Source: Streptomyces spongiicola (lineage in GTDB: Bacteria > Actinomycetota > Actinomycetes > Streptomycetales > Streptomycetaceae). From it: a DNA stretch of 64,000 bases. The position numbers and the translations under genes are program-made. The DNA lies in the NCBI RefSeq assembly GCF_003122365.1, contig NZ_CP029254.1, forward strand, positions 3,863,001 through 3,927,000. The letters are read 5' to 3'. A model generated the notes under the pieces. That model was given only the letters and a program-made list of their open reading frames with translations. It had not been told where the DNA came from and did no database searches. Positions 23,450 through 31,243 of the stretch are shown piece by piece; the first letter of the stretch is position 1, and each line of letters begins with the position of its first letter.

Positions 23450-24115
23450 TCAGTGCGGCCGGTGGGGTGGCGGCTTCGGAGGGTGCGGTGGCTGCTCGGG
23501 TGGTCGCGGTGGCGGCGCGGTCGGGCGCGGCGGTGCGTCCGGTGGCGGCGGCGGTCCGGGCTTGTGTGCCGGAGGGCCCGGCTTCGGTGGTCCCGGCGGG
23601 TGCGGTGGCGGTCCGGGCGTTCCCGGTGGACGCGGTGGCGGTTCCGGCGGCATGCCGGCGAGATCCGGCGCCGGCTCCGGCCATACGAGCAGCACGGGGC
23701 AGGGGGCGTGGTCCACGACGAACCGCGCGGCCGGGCCCAGACTGCGCGGCCCGAGGTGCGCGCGGTCCCCGTCCCTGGCGACGACGAGCAGCTCGGCGCC
23801 CTCGGCCGCGGCGACGACCTCCCGCTCCGCCCGGCCGGAGCGTTCAACGCGGGTGCACGGCCGTCCGAACCGCTCGGCCGCCAGGGCGAGCAGCCGTGCG
23901 GCCGAGTCGGCGCCCAGGTCCTCCACCCGGTCCCCCGGGTCGTCCTCCCGGCGCCCCCGCCCCAGCAGGCCGGCGAACGCTCCGCGGGCGACGCCCGCCG
24001 AGACCGGTTCGCCGACGTGCAGCAGCATGACCTCCTCGCCCTCGGCCGTACGGTCGCGTGCCGCGTCGACGCACGCGGGCCAGGTGCCCTCGACGATCCA
24101 GGCGATCACGGGCAT
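23450..24115 (-). CDS. UspA-like universal stress protein with proline-rich tail
   Basis: Residues 1-145 resemble a universal stress protein: MPVIAWIVEGTWPACVDAA, MLLHVGEPV, ELLVVARDGDRAHLGPRSLGPAARFVVDHAPCPVLLVWPE, the last part holding the G-x9-G-(S/T)-like nucleotide loop in degenerate form. It is followed by a tail of ~75 residues that is almost only Pro, with Gly, Lys, His and Arg. The gene starts 5 bp after the stop of the ArsB-like permease and is surely in one operon with it. The tail is unusual for the family and may be a flexible linker or a product of DNA slippage in PPG-type codons. Stress-linked control of the permease is a guess. Confidence 0.7.
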   Translation of the reverse strand: MPVIAWIVEGTWPACVDAARDRTAEGEEVMLLHVGEPVSAGVARGAFAGLLGRGRREDDPGDRVEDLGADSAARLLALAAERFGRPCTRVERSGRAEREVVAAAEGAELLVVARDGDRAHLGPRSLGPAARFVVDHAPCPVLLVWPEPAPDLAGMPPEPPPRPPGTPGPPPHPPGPPKPGPPAHKPGPPPPPDAPPRPTAPPPRPPEQPPHPPKPPPHRPH

Positions 24116-24120
24116 GGGAA

Positions 24121-25344
24121 TCAGCCTCCCGAACCTTGGAGCACGAGCAGTGACGCCCACAGTGCCACGACCGACAGCACGAGGGCGGCCGGCACGGTGA
24201 GCAGACCGAGTCGGGTGAACTCCGCCAGGTCCACTTCGTGTTCGTGCTGGTGCACGATCCGGCGCCACAGCAGCGTGGCCAGCGAGCCGGCATAGGTCAG
24301 GTTGGGACCGATGTTCACGCCCAGCAGGACGGCCAGCACCGCGCCGGGGCCGGCGGGGACGGCCAGGGGGAGCAGCACCAGCACCGCGGGCAGGTTGTTG
24401 ATCAGGTTGGCGAGCAGCGCGGCCAGGGCCGCCAGCGCCAGCAGTGCGGACAGCGAGGTGCCGGACGGGACGAGCCGCCCGAGGAGACTCGCGAGGCCGT
24501 TGTCGACGACCGCCCGGACCACGATGCCGAGCCCGAGGACGAACGCCAGGAACGGCAGGGAGGCGGCCCCGACGAGGCCGCGCACGGTGGTGCGCCGGCG
24601 GATGCCCGCGCGGACGCCGAGAACGAGTGCTCCCGCGGCGGCCGCCCAGGCCGGTTCGATGCCCAGCGCGCTGGTGACGACGAACCCGGCCAGTGTGCAG
24701 CCCAGGGTGGCCGGCGCGAACACCGGCAGCGCGACGGTCTCGCCGGACGTGCCCGTTCCGGCGCCGGCGCCGATGCTGAGGTCGGCGGCGAAGAACCGGC
24801 GGAGGACGACGTACTCGACGGCGATCGCGACCAGCCACGGCAGGGCCATCAGCCCGGCGAACCGGGTGAAGCTCAGCCCGCTGGCCGAGAACGCGAGCAG
24901 GTTGGTCAAGTTGGACACGGGCAGCAGCAGCGAGGCGGAGTTCGACAGATGGGTGCAGGCGTAGACGTGCGGCTTCGGTCTGACGCCCATTCGGGCGGCG
25001 GTCGCGAAGACGACCGGGGTGAGCAGCACGATCGTGGCGTCCAGACTGAGCACCGCGGTGATCACCGAGGCGAGCCCGAAGACGGAGGCGAGCAGCCGCT
25101 TGGGCCGCCCTTCCGACCGCTGCGCCATCCAGGCACCGCAGGCGCGGAACAGCCCCTCGTCGGCGCAGAGCCGGGCCAGTACCAGCACCGCGGCCAGGAA
25201 GCCGATCACCGGGCCGAGCCGTGCGACCTCCTCGGCCGCGTGTGCCGTGGAGATCGCGCCGGTGGCGATCAGCAGCGCGGCGGCGGGCACGGCCGCGGTG
25301 GCCTCCGGCACGCCGAACGGTCTGACGATCGCGCAGAAGAGCAC
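24121..25344 (-). CDS. ArsB/SLC13-type anion permease
   Basis: A polytopic membrane protein of at least 407 residues with 10-12 helices, matching the ArsB/NhaD/SLC13 ion-transporter superfamily: LSLDATIVLLTPVVFATAARMG, THLSNSASLLLPVSNLTNLLAF (the signature N-x5-NL helix hairpin) and its inverted partner LANLINNLPAVLVLLPLA plus VNIGPNLTYAGSLATLLW. Arsenite or another anion may be the substrate; no ars regulator or reductase is adjacent. The GTG at 25344 cuts into the first helix. The open frame continues upstream through STPLAEALSAFLLLLV with a CTG at about 25395 preceded by GGAGG, so the real start may be non-canonical. The usp gene follows in the same operon. Confidence 0.8.
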   Translation of the reverse strand: MLFCAIVRPFGVPEATAAVPAAALLIATGAISTAHAAEEVARLGPVIGFLAAVLVLARLCADEGLFRACGAWMAQRSEGRPKRLLASVFGLASVITAVLSLDATIVLLTPVVFATAARMGVRPKPHVYACTHLSNSASLLLPVSNLTNLLAFSASGLSFTRFAGLMALPWLVAIAVEYVVLRRFFAADLSIGAGAGTGTSGETVALPVFAPATLGCTLAGFVVTSALGIEPAWAAAAGALVLGVRAGIRRRTTVRGLVGAASLPFLAFVLGLGIVVRAVVDNGLASLLGRLVPSGTSLSALLALAALAALLANLINNLPAVLVLLPLAVPAGPGAVLAVLLGVNIGPNLTYAGSLATLLWRRIVHQHEHEVDLAEFTRLGLLTVPAALVLSVVALWASLLVLQGSGG

Positions 25345-25447
25345 CAGGAGGAGCAGGAAGGCGGACAGTGCCTCCGCGAGTGGCGTGGACAGGATCGGTG
25401 CCTCCGGTACGTGGTGCGGGGCGGTGCCGGTTCGCCGGGCGCGGGGC

Positions 25448-25689
25448 GGTGACGTGGTGCGGGGCCGGGGCGCGAAGGGCGGGTGACGTGGTGCGGGGCC
25501 GGGGTGCGACGGATGGTGACGTGGTGCGTGACACGAAGGGCGGGTGACCTGGTGCGGGGCCGGGGCGCGAAGGGCGGGTGACGTGGTGCGGGGCCGGGGC
25601 GCGACGGATGGTGACGTGGTGCGTGATGCGAAGGACGGGTGACATGGTGCGGGGCGGTCGCGTGGTGCGTGACACGAAGGGCGGGTGAC
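25448..25689. repeat. Array of degenerate ~33-bp repeats
   Basis: About seven copies of a unit built on GGTGACGTGGTGCGGGGCC followed by GGGGCGCGAAGGGCG or a GGATG variant fill the gap between the permease and P450 genes. Some units have GTGACACGAAGG in place of the middle. Non-coding. Confidence 0.7.
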
Positions 25690-25771
25690 GTTATGTGTTG
25701 GCCATGGTGCGCTGGGTGACTCCTCTTATCGAACCACCCCGGGGCCTCTCCCGAACCGCGCCGCGGGCGGC

Positions 25772-25777
25772 TAGCGT
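25772..25777 (+). promoter_or_regulatory. -10 hexamer of P450 gene
   Basis: TAGCGT, 6 bases before the ATG at 25784; probable leaderless promoter. Confidence 0.45.
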
Positions 25778-25783
25778 CCACGT

Positions 25784-26992
25784 ATGGCTGCTCCCGTGTT
25801 CGCTCCCTGGTCGCCCGCCTTCACCGCGGACCCGTACCCCGCGTACGCGGAACTCCGCGACCGGGGGCGGGTGCACTGGTTCGAGCCGACACGGCAGTGG
25901 CTCGTGCCCCACTACTCCGATGTGTCCGCCCTGCTGCGGGACCGCCGTCTCGGCCGCACGTATCTGCACCGGTTCACGCACGAGGAGTTCGGGCGCACAC
26001 CCCCGCCGCCCGGGCACGAGCCCTTCCACACGCTGAACGACAACGGGCTGCTCGACCTCGAGGCGCCGGACCACACACGGATCCGGCGGCTCGTGACCAA
26101 GGCGTTCACTCCGCGGACCGTGCAGTCGCTGGAGCCGACCGTGCGCCGGCTGGCCGACGAACTGGTGCGCGGGCTGGTGAAGAACGGCGGTGGCGATCTG
26201 CTCGCCGAGGTCGCCGAGCCGCTGCCGGTCGCGGTCATCGCCGAGATGCTCGGGATACCGGAGTCCGACCGCGGTCTGCTGCGGCCCTGGTCGGCGGACA
26301 TCTGCGGAATGTTCGAGCTGAACCCGTCCGAGGACACCGCGGCGAGGGCGGTCCGGGCCTCGGTGGAGTTCTCCGCCTATCTGCGGGAGCTGATCGCCGA
26401 GCGCCGCGCCCGGCCGGGCGGGGACCTGGTCTCGGCGCTGATCTCGGCGCACGACGAGGGGGAGAGGCTGAGCGAGCAGGAGATGGTGTCAACCTGCGTG
26501 CTGCTGCTGAACGCGGGACACGAGGCGACCGTCAACACCACCGCGAACGGCTGGTGGACGCTGTTCCGCCACCCGGCCGAGCTGGCGAGGCTGCGGGCCG
26601 ACCACTCGCTGCTGTCCACGGCGGTGGAGGAGCTGATGCGGTACGACACCCCGCTCCAGATGTTCGAGCGCTGGGTGCTCGACGACATCGAGATCGGTGA
26701 CACGGTCGTTCCGCGCGGCTCCGAGCTGGCGCTGCTCTTCGGCTCGGCCAACCGGGACCCGGCCCGCTTCGAGGGCCCGGCGGAACTGGATCTCGGCCGT
26801 GCCGACAACCCGCACATCACCTTCGGCGCCGGTGTGCACTACTGCCTCGGTGCCCCGCTGGCCCGGGTCGAACTCGCCGCTTCCTTCGGCGAACTGCTGC
26901 GTCAGGCGCCGGCGATGCGGCTTGCCGCAGAGCCGGAGTGGAAGCCGGGGTATGTGATCAGAGGGCTGCGGGAGCTGCGCGTGGAGGTGTGA
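25784..26992 (+). CDS. Cytochrome P450
   Basis: A soluble bacterial P450 of 402 residues (class I, needing ferredoxin and reductase from elsewhere). Landmarks: DPPDHTRIRR-type helix C as EAPDHTRIRRLVTKAF, I-helix LLLNAGHEATVN (~240-250), K-helix EELMR, and the haem loop FGAGVHYCLGAPLAR with the cysteine ligand C354. The usual I-helix Thr after the acid (AGHET) is Ala here (AGHEA), as in P450eryF, where substrate hydroxyl groups help proton delivery. No ferredoxin or biosynthetic genes are adjacent, so the substrate is unknown. Start ATG 25784, leaderless by position of the -10 box. Confidence 0.93.
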   Translation: MAAPVFAPWSPAFTADPYPAYAELRDRGRVHWFEPTRQWLVPHYSDVSALLRDRRLGRTYLHRFTHEEFGRTPPPPGHEPFHTLNDNGLLDLEAPDHTRIRRLVTKAFTPRTVQSLEPTVRRLADELVRGLVKNGGGDLLAEVAEPLPVAVIAEMLGIPESDRGLLRPWSADICGMFELNPSEDTAARAVRASVEFSAYLRELIAERRARPGGDLVSALISAHDEGERLSEQEMVSTCVLLLNAGHEATVNTTANGWWTLFRHPAELARLRADHSLLSTAVEELMRYDTPLQMFERWVLDDIEIGDTVVPRGSELALLFGSANRDPARFEGPAELDLGRADNPHITFGAGVHYCLGAPLARVELAASFGELLRQAPAMRLAAEPEWKPGYVIRGLRELRVEV

Positions 26993-27013
26993 GGCGTCCC
27001 CGTGCGGGCGGTC

Positions 27014-27340
27014 TCAGTAGACGAACTCCGGCTGCATATAGGGCGTCCACCAGCTGGTCAGGCCCCAGACACCGAGGGCGAGCCCGGCCACGGCGGCCAC
27101 CGCGGCGAGCCAGGGGCGGTGCAGCCACCGCAGTCCGGCGGCCCAGACGGCGAGCGGTAGCAGCGCTCCGCCCAGGGCGACCAGGGGGAGGTCGACGTAG
27201 AGCACGCTCAGGTCACGGTGCCGCTGCCCGATGCCGCCGTCGATGCTGATGGTGGCCAGCGGTGCCCAGGCGAGCAGCGCGGTGGCCGCGCCCCCGGCCG
27301 CGAGGAGGCAGCCCGCGTAGCCCCTTGTGTCCTTCCTCAT
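27014..27340 (-). CDS. Small four-helix membrane protein of unknown function
   Basis: A 108-residue hydrophobic protein with an Arg/Lys start (MRKDTRGYAG) and about three or four membrane helices (LLAAGGAATALLAWAPLA, LPLVALGGALLPLAVWAAGL, WLAAVAAVAGLALGVWGL), ending WTPYMQPEFVY. The ATG at 27340 is preceded by GGTGG; another in-frame start lies 9 bp upstream. I do not recognise a family. It is convergent with the P450 gene and followed upstream by a 9-bp microsatellite, so its promoter must lie within or beyond that array. Confidence 0.6.
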   Translation of the reverse strand: MRKDTRGYAGCLLAAGGAATALLAWAPLATISIDGGIGQRHRDLSVLYVDLPLVALGGALLPLAVWAAGLRWLHRPWLAAVAAVAGLALGVWGLTSWWTPYMQPEFVY

Positions 27341-27370
27341 GACCACCAAGGACGCGGGAGCGTTTCCTGT

Positions 27371-27416
27371 GGTTGCGGTGGTTGCGGTGGTTGCGGTGGT
27401 TGCGGTGGTTGCGGTG
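27371..27416. repeat. 9-bp tandem microsatellite
   Basis: Five copies of GGTTGCGGT in a row, then two copies of GCGGTGGGTCTGATG at 27411 and 27435. Lies between a small membrane gene and the ABC exporter operon. Confidence 0.85.
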
Positions 27417-27619
27417 GGTCTGATGATTGGGGTGCGGTGGGTCTGATGGTTGCGCGCGTTCCGGGAGCACGGTGAGGGGACGGTCTCTGTGCCGCCGCCC
27501 CGCCTTCGCCTGTCGTCGCGCTGCCGGTGTCGTCGTCCCGGGGGTGCCTCCGGCTCTCCGGACGGGCGGGACGGGCGGGACGGGGGCGCGGAGGCGTCCC
27601 GTCCCGCGGGCGGAGCCCG

Positions 27620-29263
27620 TCAGATCCGCAGGTCGCGACGCCGGAAGGCGGCCAGGCCCGCGGCCGTCAGGGCCGCCGCCAGCGCCGTGAGGACCAGCAC
27701 CGGCGGCCAGTCCATCGGCGGTCCCGGGAGCTTCGGCAGATGGCCGAACGGCGAGAGGTTCAGGGCGGCCTGGGGCAGGTCGAGCGCCGGGCCGATCCAG
27801 CCGAGTGCGAGGCACAGGCCCGCCACGGCCCAGCCGGCCGTCGCGGCCCCGGGTGCCGCGCCGTACAGCAGCAGCGCCACCCCTGCGAGCGTCCACACGG
27901 CGGGGACCTGGACCAGCGCGGCGCCCGTGATCGCGGGCAGGTCCCCGCCGTGGCCGAGCGCCAGACCCGCCCCGGCGAGCAGCATGATCAGTACGGCACC
28001 ACCGAAGGCGACGGCCAGATGTCCGGCGGCCCAGGCTGTCCTGCCGACCGCGTTCGCGAGGACCGGTTCGGCGCGCTGGGAGGTCTCCTCGCCGTGCATG
28101 CGCAGTACGGACCCGACCGCGTACAGGGTGGCGACGAGCCCGAACATGCCGACCATGGCGGCGAGGAAGGCGTCGGTGAGCCCCGCCTGCCCGCCCATCC
28201 GCTCGAAGATCTCCCTGGTCCGCTCGTTGTCGCCGACCAGGTCCGCCGCGCCGTCGGCCATGCCGCCGAAGACCGTCCCGGCGAGCAGGAAGCCGGCCGC
28301 CCAGCCGAACAGACCAGCGCGCTGGAGCCGCCATGCGAGCCCGGACGCGGTCGCGATCCGGCCCTCTGCGGGGCCCGGCCGGGTGGCCAGGAAGCCCATG
28401 CCGACGTCCCTGCGCCCGGCCAGCGCGTACGCGGCGGCGCCCTGCGCGCACGCCGCGCCGAGCGTCAGCAGCAGCACCCACCAGCGTTCGCCGGCGTAGG
28501 CCCGGACGTACTCGGCCCAGCCCACCGGGGACAGCCAGGTCAGCAGCGAAGCTTCGCCGCCGAGGCCGCCGCGGGCCGGGTCGCCCGCGGTACCCGCGTC
28601 GCCGGCGGCCCGCAGGACGAACGCGAGGCCGAGCACGGCCGCCGTCGCTCCCTTGGCGAGCCGGGCGCTCTCGGTGAGCTGGGCGACGACCGCCGCCGCG
28701 GTGGCGAACAGCATGCCGGTGCCGCCGACCGCCAGGCCGAGGGCGAGCGCCCCGGCCGTGCCCTGGCCGGACAGCCCGGCCGTGATCAGCAGGGTGATCG
28801 CCGTGTTGGCGAGGCCGGCGGTGAGCAGTGCGGCCGTCAGGGGCGCGCGCCGGCCCACCATGGCGGAGGAGAGCATTTCCTGACGGCCGGTCTCCTCCTC
28901 CTCGCGGGTGTGCCGCACCACGACGACCAGGCTCATCACCGCGGCCAGTACGGCCGCGAGCGTTCCGAACCGCCAGGCGACCAGCGCGCCGGTGCTGTCG
29001 CCGAACACCGGTCCGTAGAGGCTGCGCAGCGAGCCGTTCGCGGCCATCGACTCGGCGAACCGGATCCTCTCCCCCGGCGTGTCGTACAGCGTCCCCAACG
29101 AGCCGGTGCCGCTGACCACCATTCCGGTGATCACCAGCACCCACCCGGGCAGCATGATCCGGTCCCGGCGCAGTGCCAGCCGGAGCAGGGTGCCGGTGCC
29201 GGCGAGCGGGCGGCGGGCGCCGCCCGCCGCGTACGCCGTGCGGGTTCCGGCGACGGCGGTCAT
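27620..29263 (-). CDS. ABC exporter permease subunit
   Basis: A 547-residue membrane protein with about 12 hydrophobic helices in two sets, of the actinobacterial antibiotic-exporter permease type. It begins with polar residues, then LRLALRRDRIMLPGWVLVITGM, the sequence MSLVVVVRHTREEEETGRQEMLSSAMVGRRAPL (a conserved cytoplasmic loop of this family) and SPVGWAEYVRAYAGERWW. The ATG start overlaps the stop of the ATPase gene (ATGA), so the two are one coupled unit. With the ATPase it should form an exporter for drugs or peptides; the substrate is unknown. Confidence 0.88.
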   Translation of the reverse strand: MTAVAGTRTAYAAGGARRPLAGTGTLLRLALRRDRIMLPGWVLVITGMVVSGTGSLGTLYDTPGERIRFAESMAANGSLRSLYGPVFGDSTGALVAWRFGTLAAVLAAVMSLVVVVRHTREEEETGRQEMLSSAMVGRRAPLTAALLTAGLANTAITLLITAGLSGQGTAGALALGLAVGGTGMLFATAAAVVAQLTESARLAKGATAAVLGLAFVLRAAGDAGTAGDPARGGLGGEASLLTWLSPVGWAEYVRAYAGERWWVLLLTLGAACAQGAAAYALAGRRDVGMGFLATRPGPAEGRIATASGLAWRLQRAGLFGWAAGFLLAGTVFGGMADGAADLVGDNERTREIFERMGGQAGLTDAFLAAMVGMFGLVATLYAVGSVLRMHGEETSQRAEPVLANAVGRTAWAAGHLAVAFGGAVLIMLLAGAGLALGHGGDLPAITGAALVQVPAVWTLAGVALLLYGAAPGAATAGWAVAGLCLALGWIGPALDLPQAALNLSPFGHLPKLPGPPMDWPPVLVLTALAAALTAAGLAAFRRRDLRI

Positions 29264-30375
29264 CGCGTCACCGCCCCTTCCGCACGGTCGTCGCGTCCGT
29301 TACGTCCGCCGTCGTCGCCGTTGCCGTCGTCGCGTCCGTTACGTCCGCCGTCGTGGCCGTCTCCCTCGTCGCCGTCGCCGTTGCCGTCGTCGCGTCCGTC
29401 ATACCCGTCGTGTCCGTCGCGGTCGCCGTGCCGGACGCGGCCGCCGGGTCCCGTGCCGCCGGGTACACCGTCCTCGTAGTGCCGCAGGAACAGTTCCTCC
29501 AGCGTGGGCGGCGTGCTGGTCAGCGATCGCACACCCGCCTCGGTGAGTGAGCGCAGCGCCGCGTCCAGCTTGTCCGTGTCGACCTGGAAGCGGACCCGGC
29601 ACCCGGCGCCACCGGAGGCGGTCGCCGGGCCCTGGACGTCGAGGTCGTGGACACCGGGCAGCCGCGCGAGCCCGTCGGGCGCGCCCGCCAGATCGGCGCT
29701 GACGCTGGTGCGGGTGAGATGGCGCAGGTCGGCGAGCGAGCCGCTCTCCACCGTCCGGCCCCTGCGGATGATGCTGACCCGGTCGCACAGCGCCTCCACC
29801 TCGCTGAGCACATGGCTGGAGAGCAGGACCGTCCTGCCGCGGTCGCGCTCCTCGGTGACGCAGTTCCGGAAGACCTCCTCCATCAGCGGGTCGAGCCCGC
29901 TCGTCGGCTCGTCGAGGATCAGCACGTCGGCGTCGGAGGCGAAGGCTGCGACCAGGGCCACCTTCTGCCGGTTGCCCTTGGAGTACGTGCGCCCCTTCTT
30001 GGTGGGGTCGAGTTCGAACCGCTCGGTCAGCCGGTTCCGGCGCGCCTTGTCGAGTCCGCCGCGCAGCCGGCCGTAGAGGTCGATGACCTCACCGCCGGAG
30101 AGGTTGCGCCAGAGCGTCACGTCACCGGGGACGTATGCGGTCCGCCGGTGCAGTTCGACGGCGTCCTGCCACGGGTCCATGCCCAGCAGCCGGGCGGCGC
30201 CGGAGTCGGCGCGCAGCAGTCCCAGCAGGATGCGGATGGTGGTGGACTTCCCGGCGCCGTTGGGCCCGAGGAAGCCGTGGACCTCGCCGGCCTCGACCGC
30301 GAGGTCGAGGCCGTCCAGTGCGTGTGCCCGGCCGAACGACTTGTGCAGTCCGGCGGCACTGATGGCCTTCGTCAT
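29260..30375 (-). CDS. ABC exporter ATPase with Asp/Gly repeat tail
   Basis: An ABC ATPase of 371 residues: Walker A GPNGAGKST (37-45), signature loop in the variant form YSKGNRQKVAL (131-141), Walker B VLILDEPTSGLDP and switch SSHVLSEVEALCDRV. The DrrA-like C-terminal domain ends near residue 303 (LEELFLRHYED), where most relatives stop. Here about 65 more residues follow, nearly all Asp, Gly, Asn, Arg and His (HDGYDGRDDGNGDGDEGD and NGRDDGNGDDGG units), ending in the permease overlap. ATG at 30375. It is divergent from a GbsR/MarR regulator gene across a 90-bp region with inverted repeats, which probably controls it. Confidence 0.9.
   Translation of the reverse strand: MTKAISAAGLHKSFGRAHALDGLDLAVEAGEVHGFLGPNGAGKSTTIRILLGLLRADSGAARLLGMDPWQDAVELHRRTAYVPGDVTLWRNLSGGEVIDLYGRLRGGLDKARRNRLTERFELDPTKKGRTYSKGNRQKVALVAAFASDADVLILDEPTSGLDPLMEEVFRNCVTEERDRGRTVLLSSHVLSEVEALCDRVSIIRRGRTVESGSLADLRHLTRTSVSADLAGAPDGLARLPGVHDLDVQGPATASGGAGCRVRFQVDTDKLDAALRSLTEAGVRSLTSTPPTLEELFLRHYEDGVPGGTGPGGRVRHGDRDGHDGYDGRDDGNGDGDEGDGHDGGRNGRDDGNGDDGGRNGRDDRAEGAVTR
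29277..29420. repeat. In-frame repeats coding the Asp/Gly tail
   Basis: Repeated CCGTCGTCGCGTCCGTTACG (29286, 29328) and CGCCGTTGCCGTCGTCGCGTC (29316, 29378) blocks on the plus strand code the repeated DDGNGD/NGRDD peptide on the minus strand. Unit lengths keep the frame open. Confidence 0.75.
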
Positions 30376-30385
30376 GTTCAGAACG

Positions 30386-30424
30386 TACGCTTCGTTCAGA
30401 AATTTGTGAAGTTAAGGAAGCGTA
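30386..30424. promoter_or_regulatory. Inverted repeats in the divergent promoter region
   Basis: TACGCTTC (30386-30393) is inverted as GAAGCGTA (30417-30424); between them lies the near-palindrome TTCAGAAATTTGTGAA (30395-30410). The region is AT-rich for this chromosome and lies between the exporter and the GbsR/MarR gene, so it is a good candidate operator. Confidence 0.55.
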
Positions 30425-30467
30425 TAAACTCGGATCCGGGTTGCTGAGCAGGGGAGATGATCCGGCA

Positions 30468-30965
30468 ATGATGCCGATGACCGAGGGCGCCGGGCGCGCG
30501 GAGGCCGTCTCGCGTTTCGTGGAACGCTTCGCGGCCCAGCTCGTCGAGGCCGGAATGACACGCATGCCCGCCAGGGTCTTCGCCGCGCTGATGGCCTCCG
30601 ACTCGGGCGCGATGACCTCCGCCGAACTCGGCGAGCAGTTGCAGGTCAGCCCCGCTGCGGTGTCCGGGGCGGTGCGCTATCTGTCGCAGCAGCACCTGGT
30701 GTCGCGCGAGCGCGAGCCCGGCTCCCGGCGCGAGCGTTACCGGGTCCACAGCAACCAGTGGTACGAGGCGTTCACCAGCCGCGACGCGCTGCTGAAGCGC
30801 TGGTCGGACTCGCTGCGAGAGGGAGTGGCGGGCCTCGGGGCCGACACCCCGGCGGGTCGCCGGCTGGCGGAGAACGCCGCGTTCTTCGACTTCCTCCAGG
30901 CGGAACTCGGCGCGATCATGGAGCGCTGGCGGGAGCACCGCGCGCGGTTGTTCGGCCCGTCCTGA
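30468..30965 (+). CDS. GbsR/MarR-family transcriptional regulator
   Basis: A 165-residue winged-helix protein of the GbsR/MarR type: EAVSRFVERFAAQLVEAGMTRMPARVFAALMASDSGAMTSAELGEQLQVSPAAVSGAVRYLSQQHLVSREREPGSRRERYRV, where the recognition helix SPAAVSGAVRYL and wing are easily seen, then a helical dimer region. It is transcribed away from the ABC exporter operon and probably represses it, with a ligand being an exported compound. Start at ATG 30468 or 30471, with GGGGAG 11 bases upstream. An array of 35-bp repeats begins 33 bp after the stop. Confidence 0.9.
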   Translation: MMPMTEGAGRAEAVSRFVERFAAQLVEAGMTRMPARVFAALMASDSGAMTSAELGEQLQVSPAAVSGAVRYLSQQHLVSREREPGSRRERYRVHSNQWYEAFTSRDALLKRWSDSLREGVAGLGADTPAGRRLAENAAFFDFLQAELGAIMERWREHRARLFGPS

Positions 30966-30997
30966 CACGGGTGCCTCCGGAGCCGCGCGCGGCGTAC

Positions 30998-31243
30998 GGC
31001 GGTTCGTTCCTTCCGGTTGGTGTTCGCTCTCCGGTGGTTCGTTCCTTCCGGTTGGTGTTCGCTCTCCGGTGGTTCGTTTCTCCCGGTTGGTGTTCGCTCT
31101 CCGGTGGTTCGTTTCTCCCGGTTGGTGTTCGCTCTCCGGTGGTTCGTTCCTTCCGGTTCGCGTTCGCTCTCCGGCGGTTCGTTCCTTCCGGTCCGCGTTC
31201 GCTCTCCGGCGGTTCGTTCCTTCCGGTCCGCGCTCACTCGCCC
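30998..31243. repeat. Seven tandem 35-bp repeats
   Basis: About seven copies of GGTGGTTCGTTCCTTCCGGT plus TGGTGTTCGCTCTCC, with variants (TTTCTCCCGG in copies 3-4, CCGCGTTCGC in 6-7). Copies 2-4 are nearly identical. The last unit runs into the 3' end of the minus-strand DagK-like gene. Borders are good to one or two bases. Confidence 0.85.

Noticed and set aside
29268..29468. Thr/Ala/Asp-rich frame overlapping the ABC ATPase tail
   Set aside because: Alternative reading of the same DNA repeat; the ATPase frame is continuous and coupled to the permease start.
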